Assembly: GCA_910579115.1 (NCBI GenBank)
Contig: CAJTSO010000077.1
Coordinates: 1 to 5,843, forward strand
Direction: 5' to 3'
Length of the DNA: 5,843 nt
Source: an uncultured Selenomonadaceae bacterium
Lineage (GTDB): Bacteria; Bacillota; Negativicutes; Selenomonadales; Selenomonadaceae
Part shown: one piece after another, positions 1-4,645 of the stretch
Position numbering within the stretch: position 1 is the first letter of the stretch
Layout: every line of letters starts with the position of its first letter
The notes under the pieces: model-generated
Databases searched by the model: none
What the model was told of the DNA's origin: nothing
Seen by the model: the letters and a program-made list of their open reading frames with translations, nothing else
Position numbers and translations under genes: made by a program

Positions 1-430
1 TGAACAGGGGCACATAGAAGAACCAGGTCAGTCCCGTCCGGCCATAAAGCAGAGTCATTACCGGGTAACTGACGATGGCGCCGATGATCCCCGTGCCGAC
101 GATTTCCCCCAGCACTGCCGCCCAGATCCGCCCGCCGCTGTACCGGTACATCATCCCCGACAGCAGCGCCCCAAACACCGCTCCCGTAAGGGCCAGGGGC
201 GGTATCCCCATGACCGCCATGCGGATGATGCCGATCAGGGTGGCTGCCGTAAAGGCTTCCGCCGGTCCCAGGAGGACTGCCCCGGTGATATTGATAAGGT
301 GCGCCATGGGGCACATTCCCTCGATCCGCAGGATGGGGGAAATGACCACCCCCAAGCCAATCAGCACTCCCATCATTACCATCCGCAGGACATTTGCGCT
401 TCGGGTCTTTCCAGCTTCTTCACTTCTCAA
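1..430 (-). CDS. thiW: ThiW-family ECF transporter S component (3' end outside window)
   Basis: This is a membrane substrate-binding (S) subunit of an energy-coupling factor transporter. ThiW proteins are predicted to bind a thiamine precursor, probably the hydroxyethylthiazole moiety, and to work with a shared EcfA/EcfT energising module not seen here. The 143 visible residues are very hydrophobic and Gly-rich. They contain blocks I recognise from ThiW: HLINITGAVLLGP (about 44-56), LIGIIRMAVMGIPPLALTGA (65-84) and GEIVGTGIIGAIVSYP (108-123). Roughly the last 20-30 residues lie beyond the left edge. I chose the TTG at 428-430 because GAGGGAG precedes it by nine bases and it gives a normal ThiW amino end (KTR before the first helix). 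The ATG at 380-382 is an alternative but has no clear ribosome site. The structured leader upstream suggests control at the RNA level. The family call is from memory of motifs, not a search. Confidence 0.85.
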   Translation of the reverse strand, partial: MRSEEAGKTRSANVLRMVMMGVLIGLGVVISPILRIEGMCPMAHLINITGAVLLGPAEAFTAATLIGIIRMAVMGIPPLALTGAVFGALLSGMMYRYSGGRIWAAVLGEIVGTGIIGAIVSYPVMTLLYGRTGLTWFFYVPLF

Positions 431-480
431 AAAAATCCACTCCCTCGGAAAATTTTAATTTCCGCAAGCAGAGTGGATTT
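429..480 (-). terminator. Terminator-shaped hairpin overlapping the thiW ribosome site and start
   Basis: On the minus strand a ten-base arm AAATCCACTC (480-471) pairs perfectly with GAGTGGATTT (442-433). An inner stem CGGAAA/TTTCCG (464-459 with 451-446) stacks inside it. The 3' arm runs directly into seven T residues (435-429). This has the form of an intrinsic terminator. The 3' arm also contains the candidate thiW Shine-Dalgarno sequence GAGGGAG (446-440), and the T run ends in the TTG start. Folding would therefore both stop transcription and hide translation initiation, as expected of an expression platform downstream of an RNA sensor. It could instead be a plain attenuator or part of a dispersed repeat. 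Confidence 0.7.
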
Positions 481-494
481 TTTGCTGAATATTT

Positions 495-618
495 GACAGG
501 AAAACAGTCTGCCCGCGGCAGATAACTGTCGGCTTGTAACGATTTCAACCCGGACAGCGGTCGGAGCTTACGGCTCCCTCTCAGCCTGCAACACAGGCTC
601 CCTCGCTATATTCCTGTC
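495..618 (-). ncRNA. Structured RNA leader of thiW, TPP-riboswitch-like only in its 5' half
   Basis: An eight-base helix GACAGGAA (618-611) / TTCCTGTC (502-495) closes a 124-base domain. Inside it are four hairpins: GCCTG/CAGGC (598-584), GGAGC/GCTCC (577-563), CTGTC/GACAG with an inner CGG/CCG extension (557-526), and TCTGCC/GGCAGA (522-508). The start resembles a TPP (thi-box) aptamer: GGGAGCC, a hairpin ending in GGCTGAGA (CTGAGA at 584-579), then the accessory hairpin followed by GACC. The conserved TPP 3' half (ACCTGA ... GGATAATGCCAGCG ... AGGGA) is not there. Position upstream of thiW supports a thiamine-related sensor. The missing half argues for a variant, another RNA, or a repeat. 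Pairing is seen directly; function is inference. Confidence 0.45.
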
Positions 619-619
619 T

Positions 620-657
620 GACGAAGCTTCGGGCGCTCCCCCGACGCTTCTCATGTC
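620..657 (-). other. Long imperfect hairpin upstream of the leader domain
   Basis: On the minus strand GAC-atga-GAAGC-gt-CGG (657 downward) faces CCCG-aa-GCTTC-GTC (down to 620). The outer three pairs, the five-base GAAGC/GCTTC stem and an inner CGGG/CCCG stem are separated by small internal loops. It has no T run after it, so it does not look like a terminator. It sits two bases before the closing helix of the 495-618 domain and may be its 5' extension, or part of a repeated intergenic element. Confidence 0.5.
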
Positions 658-663
658 GCTTAC

Positions 664-687
664 ATTATACCCCCGGTGTCAAGGGGG
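664..687 (-). promoter_or_regulatory. TATAAT hexamer beside a G/C hairpin containing TTGACA
   Basis: The minus strand carries a perfect TATAAT (669-664) and a perfect TTGACA (682-677) only seven bases upstream, much too close to serve as a normal -35/-10 pair. TTGACA lies in the loop of a CCCCC/GGGGG hairpin (687-683 with 674-670). If TATAAT is the -10 box of the thiW leader, the -35 position has no good match, which would suggest activator dependence. The match may also be chance. Confidence 0.3.
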
Positions 688-746
688 CAGCGGCTCAATA
701 GTTCTAAGCCTCTATGGCTCAGCAGATCTCTATATAGGCTTCGATT

Positions 747-806
747 CTGCCGGCCACGTTCTTTTGCAGGTTCCAAATTTCAGGCTGCCGGCATATCTGC
801 TTTTGC
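747..806. repeat. Two imperfect direct repeats downstream of the membrane Fe-S gene
   Basis: The minus strand has GCAAAAG followed after seven bases by GCCGGCAG (806-785). The same two blocks recur with a six-base gap at 767-747. The copies are 38-39 bases apart and each ends in the palindrome GCCGGC. They lie in non-coding DNA just after the stop codon at 822. Role unknown; they may be part of a larger dispersed element extending towards 431. Confidence 0.5.
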
Positions 807-821
807 GTTCCTGCTACGGCA

Positions 822-1400
822 TTAGCCCTGTTGTCCTTCCTTAGCTTTACAGATTAGCTGGGTCATCGTCCCCATAGGGCAGTAAACGCACCAGCTGCGG
901 GGCTTGAACAGCGCCATAGTGATGAGTCCCAGCACTGCGGACGTCAGCATCACGCTGTATAAACCAAAGGCGAATTGGGCCACCCCCGGATGGAACAGTG
1001 TTCCGTGATAGGCCCAATTCCAGGGCAGCTCAAAGGTCCAGAGGAGCGTGACTACCTGCCGGAGCTCCCGGGCCCCGGCAAAGACCAGGTACGTGCTACA
1101 GAGCATCTGGCCAAACATTACGGAGAACCAGATCAGGAAGCCGTAGCGAAAGGCCTTACTTTTCATCCACTGGGGGATGTCCTTTTTCGGGGAAAGACCG
1201 AACCGGTCCCCCAGCAGGCCGAACATCTGTCCCCGGCCGCAGTAGCGGTTGCAGTAGCCCTTTGTCCCCCGGAAAATGGCGATAATCAGCGGAATAAAGA
1301 AGAAGAACAGACCGATCCACGCGAACAGAATATTGAAAAAGCCAAGGATCAGATAGGTCAGCTCCAGTATCCACAGGTAGTCGTACCAATGCTTTTTCAT
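822..1400 (-). CDS. NapH-like four-helix membrane 4Fe-4S protein
   Basis: This 192-residue inner-membrane protein probably passes electrons between the quinone pool or a cytoplasmic donor and an iron-sulfur partner. Four hydrophobic segments are visible: two back to back at about 9-43, then 84-108 and 142-164. Two cysteine signatures face each other across the protein: CNRYCGRGQ (C50, C54) and CVYCPMGT (C171, C174), as in NapH/MauN/YccM-type polyferredoxin membrane proteins. Unlike full NapH, it has no carboxy-terminal ferredoxin domain. The adjacent ferredoxin gene, which overlaps it by ATGA, probably supplies that part. GGGAGG seven bases upstream of the ATG supports the start. No reductase, oxidase or maturation gene is nearby, so the acceptor is unknown. 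Assignment to the superfamily is firm; the specific role is not. Confidence 0.8.
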   Translation of the reverse strand: MKKHWYDYLWILELTYLILGFFNILFAWIGLFFFFIPLIIAIFRGTKGYCNRYCGRGQMFGLLGDRFGLSPKKDIPQWMKSKAFRYGFLIWFSVMFGQMLCSTYLVFAGARELRQVVTLLWTFELPWNWAYHGTLFHPGVAQFAFGLYSVMLTSAVLGLITMALFKPRSWCVYCPMGTMTQLICKAKEGQQG

Positions 1401-1609
1401 ACCTCCACCTCCCGGAGCTCAATGACGCTGGCCGGGCACTCTTTGGCGCACTTGCCGCAGCCCACGCATTTGCTCTCGTCCACCTGGGCCGCCACGCCCC
1501 TGACGACCCGGATGGCGGACATCGGACACACCCTCATGCAGCAACCGCAGGCCACGCAGTCTTCCTGGTTTACCGCCGCCCTGCGGCGTTTCCTTTTTGC
1601 CGGCTCCAT
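1397..1609 (-). CDS. Small 2[4Fe-4S] dicluster ferredoxin
   Basis: This 70-residue soluble electron carrier has two classical cluster-binding motifs: C18-x2-C21-x2-C24-x3-C28-P and C48-x2-C51-x2-C54-x3-C58-P. An additional Cys23 lies in the first motif. The amino end is strongly basic (KRKRRR at 5-10), which is unusual for a ferredoxin and could favour contact with the membrane surface or an acidic partner. The start is supported by AGGAGG eight bases upstream (1618-1623). Its stop overlaps the ATG of the membrane Fe-S gene, so the two are translated as a pair. The simplest reading is that it is the detached ferredoxin domain of that NapH-like protein. Physiological donor and acceptor cannot be told from the window. 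Confidence 0.9.
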   Translation of the reverse strand: MEPAKRKRRRAAVNQEDCVACGCCMRVCPMSAIRVVRGVAAQVDESKCVGCGKCAKECPASVIELREVEV

Positions 1610-1697
1610 ATTTTACGCCTCCTGTTATTTATGTATGCGGGAAAGATATTCATCCCTGTCCCTGCCCTGTGATCATGCCGGTGAGCTTTTCCTGCTG

Positions 1698-1754
1698 ATC
1701 CTGTCGAATGTCAAATCCTGTCGCTTCTGCCTAATGTAAGGCAGCTTTCCTGTC
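1698..1754 (-). repeat. CGACAGGAT direct repeats in the ferredoxin leader
   Basis: The minus strand contains CGACAGGAT twice, at 1723-1715 and 1706-1698, with a 17-base period. A third related GACAGGA occurs at 1754-1748, separated from the first by the CTGCCT/AGGCAG hairpin. Position between the candidate -10 box and the ferredoxin start would suit a regulator site acting downstream of the promoter or an RNA element. No known regulator consensus is recognised. Confidence 0.4.
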
Positions 1755-1757
1755 TTA

Positions 1758-1763
1758 ATTATA
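1758..1763 (-). promoter_or_regulatory. Candidate -10 box of the ferredoxin operon
   Basis: A perfect TATAAT lies on the minus strand about 150 bases upstream of the ferredoxin ATG, in A/T-rich DNA after the preceding terminator. The -35 position holds only TGGATT at a 16-base spacing, a poor match; TTGTCA is present but just four bases away. Kept as a weak candidate. Confidence 0.3.
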
Positions 1764-1878
1764 CAGCTGACAAGATAAAAATCCAGTCTAATCATTGTAA
1801 CCGCCTCGTCCCCTCGACGATTATCCCGCTGCCTTCCTGTATATTAAACCACGAATTTTTCAAATTATAAATGGCCAT

Positions 1879-1924
1879 AAAAATAACTCGCCGCCCTTCA
1901 TAAAAAGAGCAGCGAGCTATTTTT
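1879..1924 (-). terminator. Terminator of the ATPase-toxin-immunity operon
   Basis: Two 16-base arms (1924-1909 and 1894-1879) pair along their full length on the minus strand, with two G-U wobbles, around a 14-base loop. The GC part is GCTCGCTGC against GCGGCGAGT, and the 3' arm ends in TTATTTTT. On the plus strand the two wobbles become mismatches, so minus-strand termination is favoured, though the A/T-rich flanks could work both ways. It lies about 80 bases after the immunity-gene stop. Confidence 0.8.
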
Positions 1925-2001
1925 CTGTAGACTGCGAATGCAGATGTAAAAACCGCCCGTTAAATATGTCTGACGCTGATAGAGACTCTTTTCATCCCGC
2001 C

Positions 2002-2379
2002 TTACAGATAATCGTCCTGCAACATTACCCTTCTCCGGGGAGCCAGCTCGACGGCGACGCCTTCGTCGGGGTACTCCTCATCGTCGCAGAGCAGAGCGTA
2101 GCCGCCGTCCCGCTCAAAGAGCAGCGTCCGCGGCGAAAAGCGCGTCCCACAGTCCCCGCCCATGTAATCCCGGAGCAATTTTTCGGCCGCCTTCCAAATT
2201 TCCTCTTCCCGGCTCTTATAGTCGGCAAAAGCGCTCTCCTGCTCGATGGTCAACCCGTCCTCCTCCCGGTAGGCGCGGGCTTTCACGGTAACGCGGCGGG
2301 CTTTGCCAAACAGCGCGGCGTCGATCTCCGTCTTCCAGCCCACGTCAAACCGCAGGGCTCCAAATACAGAATCCATCAT
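2002..2379 (-). CDS. Probable immunity protein, DUF6985-like
   Basis: This 125-residue soluble acidic protein has no signal peptide or membrane segment. Its layout resembles DUF6985-type small proteins, often found beside polymorphic toxins: a strand-rich start, a helix with E-x-I-W-KAAEKLLRDY (59-72), then a closing section YALLCDD (94-100), DEGVAVEL (105-112) and VMLQDDYL (118-125). The ending recalls the 'GIAV ... VG-QD-x-L' close of that family. It begins within the stop of the nuclease toxin (ATGA overlap). This is the classic arrangement for a cognate immunity protein, so it most likely binds and neutralises the HNH toxin. A second ATG follows directly, so the true start could be one codon later. 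GGGAGGAG lies about ten bases upstream. Family call is moderate; immunity role is inferred from position. Confidence 0.7.
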   Translation of the reverse strand: MMDSVFGALRFDVGWKTEIDAALFGKARRVTVKARAYREEDGLTIEQESAFADYKSREEEIWKAAEKLLRDYMGGDCGTRFSPRTLLFERDGGYALLCDDEEYPDEGVAVELAPRRRVMLQDDYL

Positions 2380-2957
2380 TTCCCCACGTCTCCTCCCTTA
2401 TTATTGATTTCCTTAATTTTCGCTATGCCGCCCTGGTGCTGAATATTATTATGCAGCTCCCCCGGAACCTTCTGCATCGTCTTCATATCGCCGCACTCGT
2501 GCCAGGTATAGCCGTTTTCCTTGCGCCATTTTCTGACTTCCTCCGGCGCAAATTCCCTTTGCTTGGCCAGTTCGGCGTCCGCCCTGTCGAAATTATCGGA
2601 TCTGTCCGCTGAAAAATCTTCGATCTCCGCCGTTCCCTTGGCTACGTCCCGGAAGTACGGCTCCCCATCCTTGAATTTTACACCATCGATACCGTGTTTA
2701 TCCAGGATTTCTTTCCACGTTTTGCCTTCGGGATTTGCCTTCAGGGGAACGTAATCCGGATCAGGCCTCCATATGGAATCGCCCCGTTCGCCGCTCCACT
2801 CTCCGTTCTCCCGGGGACAGTTTTTCTCGTACAGCGGCTTATCGTAATCGCTTTCAGGAGCGGCAAGGGATTTTTGCTCCGCCGCGCGTCCCAGCGGGCA
2901 ATCCTTCAGCTTTCCGCTTGCCTCGCTTACCTCTTTTATTGCCAATGCGTCTATCAT
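2376..2957 (-). CDS. HNH/EndoVII-superfamily nuclease toxin (WHE type)
   Basis: This 193-residue protein should cleave nucleic acid as a toxin. The carboxy-terminal part has the treble-clef HNH/EndoVII pattern of the Tox-WHH/GHE group: YTWHE (150-154), D157, KTMQKVP (159-165), H169 and H174 before GG. The module before it, GEWSGERGDSIWRPDPDYVP (52-71), NPEGKTWKEILDKHGIDGV (75-93) and the DNF/ADAEL/KWRKENGY stretch, is one I know from toxin carboxy-termini. There is no signal peptide and no long delivery domain; only about 50 residues precede the toxin module. The ATG at 2955-2957 is chosen because it overlaps the ATPase stop as ATGA and has GGGAGG nine bases upstream. A longer reading to 3206 would only run antiparallel-frame through the ATPase gene. 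Substrate (DNA or RNA) is unknown. Confidence 0.82.
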   Translation of the reverse strand: MIDALAIKEVSEASGKLKDCPLGRAAEQKSLAAPESDYDKPLYEKNCPRENGEWSGERGDSIWRPDPDYVPLKANPEGKTWKEILDKHGIDGVKFKDGEPYFRDVAKGTAEIEDFSADRSDNFDRADAELAKQREFAPEEVRKWRKENGYTWHECGDMKTMQKVPGELHNNIQHQGGIAKIKEINNKGGDVGK

Positions 2958-4588
2958 AGCGCTTTTCCTCCCTCCCTTCTGGAATCGTACCACGCCCGGT
3001 AAATCTTCTCCGCCTCGAGGGTTTCCCCGCTGGCGCTCATATCCCGTAAAGCGCAGTGGCACAGCTCCAGAACGGCGCTCTCGTCCACTCCCGGCGCCGC
3101 CTCGCGGACCGCTGCCCCCAGCTTTTCGGTCAGCTCGTCGTTGTCCCGGGCCGCCAGCACGCAGCGCCTCGTCCTGGTCCGTATATCCAAAAGCCTTACG
3201 AGCCAATGCGACAGCTTCTTGAAATTATCGTCCCGCCAAACAGCCAGCTTTTTCGTTTTCCGATACTCATCGATCGCTTCCTCGATGAAATCCACACAGC
3301 CCGTCGGTATATCGAGGGAAGAAAGCCCCTTTTCGATGGCGTCGACGTCGAATTCCAATCGATTTTTCAACCTATCCCCCAGCAATAAATGGACGATGTG
3401 CTTCTTTATCGCCTTTGGGTCCGCCGTCGAAGCTCCCCCCGACGGCTCGTAGGCTTTGCCGTGGATACCGCATTTATTTATCTTTATCAGCGCCGGCTCT
3501 ACCCAGTCGTTTTGATAGACCGCCGCCACGCCCCGCTCCAGCTTGGCCAGCTCCCTTATCTGTTCCTCGTCCAGTCCGGCGGCGTAGCCCGCCAGCTCCC
3601 GGTCGCTCTGATCGGGCAGGCGCAGGATTATTTTCGTATTGGTATTTCTGATAACGGACATATCCATTAAGCCCGGGGATTGATCCGCGATAATGAAGCC
3701 CTCGCCGTAAGCGCGCATTTCCGCGATGGAATTGGCCAGGAGCTCCACGGACTTGCCCAGCAGATTAGAGCTTTCGGCAGTTTGCTCCGTAGACGTTCGC
3801 TTGAGGAGATTGTGCGCTTCCTCCAGGACCGTGACGTGGGAGAGCTTATCGCCGCCCAGGCGCGGAGAGCCGCCGGACCGGTACTCGTTCAGCTTCGTCA
3901 CCAGCAGGCCCATGATCAGCGCCTTGGTCTCCACCGAGCCGATCCGGCTCAGGTCAACGATGACGTTTCTGTCGAACAGCTCCTCATCCGGCAGGTCCTC
4001 CTTGCAGAAGATCAGCCCGTTCAGCCCGTTGGCCAGCGAGCGGACCCGGGTGCAGAGGGAGCCGATATAATCGCCCTTCGTATCCGCCGAATACCGGGAA
4101 ATCTCGATAACCTCTTCGATTTTGTCCAATACGTCGGCGAAGGTCGGATAAACGCTCCCTTTGGGATTTTCCGACAAAGCCAGATCCCAGCCCGCAGCCT
4201 CGTAGGCCTTCTCCATCGCCTCCTTCAGGACCGCCGGCATCGCGGCGTACATGGGCCAGCATACGTTGAATACCTCCACCAGCCGGTCCAGATGCTCCAG
4301 GACGTGAACGTCCGCCGGGAAGCGGAACGGGTTGAGCCGCAGTAAATTATCGAACTTTTTCGGATTAGTCCCGTAAACCGTTACGTCAGGCAAGCCCCCC
4401 AGCACATTCTTATACTCGCCCTTGGCCGGTTCTATTACCAGAAAAGGCGTTTTGTAATTCCTGCGCAGCTGATTTAAGATCTCCCATACCGTATTGCTCT
4501 TGCCCGCTCCCGTGGAGCCGGTGACAAAAGCGTGCATCGTGAGGGAATCCCGGCTCAATTTCGCTTCCGTTTCTGTCTCCTCGCCCAT
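2954..4588 (-). CDS. HerA/DUF87-type ATPase core (C-terminal half of a split protein)
   Basis: This 544-residue segment is a RecA-fold motor of the HerA-FtsK superfamily, which usually forms hexamers acting on DNA or polypeptides. Visible motifs are Walker A GSTGAGKS (24-31), the LVIEPAKGEYKNVLG strand (50-64), LEHLDRLVEVFNVCWPMYAAMPAVL (97-121), NVIVDLSRIGS (208-218), Walker B HVTVLEEAHNLL (251-262), the ADQSPGLMD sensor region (301-309) and NTKIILRLPDQSDRE (317-331), the likely arginine-finger strand. Residues 380-544 are helical with no motif I recognise. The ATG at 4588 has no ribosome site. Eighteen in-frame codons upstream of it (including SFPIGKIF) look like the strand that normally leads into this core, back to a TGA at 4643. 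It is therefore probably the second half of one protein with 4643-5843. It overlaps the toxin gene by ATGA. Confidence 0.85.
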   Translation of the reverse strand: MGEETETEAKLSRDSLTMHAFVTGSTGAGKSNTVWEILNQLRRNYKTPFLVIEPAKGEYKNVLGGLPDVTVYGTNPKKFDNLLRLNPFRFPADVHVLEHLDRLVEVFNVCWPMYAAMPAVLKEAMEKAYEAAGWDLALSENPKGSVYPTFADVLDKIEEVIEISRYSADTKGDYIGSLCTRVRSLANGLNGLIFCKEDLPDEELFDRNVIVDLSRIGSVETKALIMGLLVTKLNEYRSGGSPRLGGDKLSHVTVLEEAHNLLKRTSTEQTAESSNLLGKSVELLANSIAEMRAYGEGFIIADQSPGLMDMSVIRNTNTKIILRLPDQSDRELAGYAAGLDEEQIRELAKLERGVAAVYQNDWVEPALIKINKCGIHGKAYEPSGGASTADPKAIKKHIVHLLLGDRLKNRLEFDVDAIEKGLSSLDIPTGCVDFIEEAIDEYRKTKKLAVWRDDNFKKLSHWLVRLLDIRTRTRRCVLAARDNDELTEKLGAAVREAAPGVDESAVLELCHCALRDMSASGETLEAEKIYRAWYDSRREGGKAL

Positions 4589-4606
4589 GCTGAAGATTTT
4601 GCCGAT

Positions 4607-4645
4607 GGGGAAAGAACCTTTTTCCCCGCCGCTCTCCTCACCTCA
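4607..4645 (-). other. In-frame TGA splitting the ATPase gene, followed by a SECIS-shaped hairpin
   Basis: The TGA at 4645-4643 is in the same frame as both ATPase halves (GKD-stop-GEESGGEKGSFPIGKIF). Fifteen bases after it a perfect seven-base-pair stem, GGGGAAA (4627-4621) and TTTCCCC (4613-4607), encloses the seven-base loop AAGGTTC. Bacterial selenocysteine elements have this placement and a G near the start of the loop. The stop falls in an acidic, Gly-rich linker where a selenocysteine would have no obvious job. A nonsense mutation, sequencing error or simple readthrough is more likely. No in-frame start lies between the TGA and the ATG at 4588. Confidence 0.6.

Larger units (their letters stand above)
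431..821. other. Intergenic region before thiW: hairpins, repeats, no gene
   Basis: No credible coding region is present on either strand; open frames here have no recognisable product and cross the structured elements. From the 822 end towards thiW it holds two imperfect direct repeats (747-806), a C5/G5 hairpin (670-687), a TATAAT hexamer (664-669), a long imperfect hairpin (620-657), a closed multi-hairpin domain (495-618) and the terminator-like hairpin (429-480). The density of pairing is far higher than in ordinary intergenic DNA. Confidence 0.7.
1610..2001. other. Intergenic region between the toxin operon and the ferredoxin operon
   Basis: No gene is supported here. Going with transcription it holds about 75 bases after the immunity-gene stop with no clear feature, the operon terminator (1879-1924), an A/T-rich stretch, a weak promoter candidate (1758-1763), a six-base-pair hairpin CTGCCT/AGGCAG (1744-1727), ACAGGA direct repeats (1698-1723) and the ferredoxin ribosome site. 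The open frame across 975-1739 on the plus strand is antisense to the Fe-S genes. Confidence 0.65.

Noticed and set aside
75..458. Plus-strand open frame of 127 codons
   Set aside because: It is antisense to thiW, Pro/Met/Ile-rich, and runs through the terminator hairpin.
495..618. Ordinary TPP riboswitch
   Set aside because: The 5' half fits, but the conserved 3' motif around GGATAATGCCAGCG is absent from both strands of the region, so a plain TPP call is not supported.
664..682. TTGACA plus TATAAT as a consensus sigma-A promoter
   Set aside because: Both hexamers are perfect but only seven bases apart; the normal gap is 16-18. TTGACA also sits in a hairpin loop. Kept only as a lone -10 candidate.
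975..1739. Plus-strand open frame of about 254 codons
   Set aside because: It lies antisense to the two Fe-S genes, is Pro/Gln-rich without domain pattern and has no convincing ribosome site.
2376..3206. A 276-residue version of the nuclease toxin starting at 3206
   Set aside because: The first 83 residues are a different-frame reading of the ATPase coding sequence, Arg/Gly-rich without pattern. The ATG at 2957 has a ribosome site and an ATGA overlap.
4643..4645. TGA recoded as an ordinary amino acid throughout the genome
   Set aside because: TGA ends the ATPase, toxin and ferredoxin genes exactly at coupled starts, and Trp is written TGG, so the standard code is in use.
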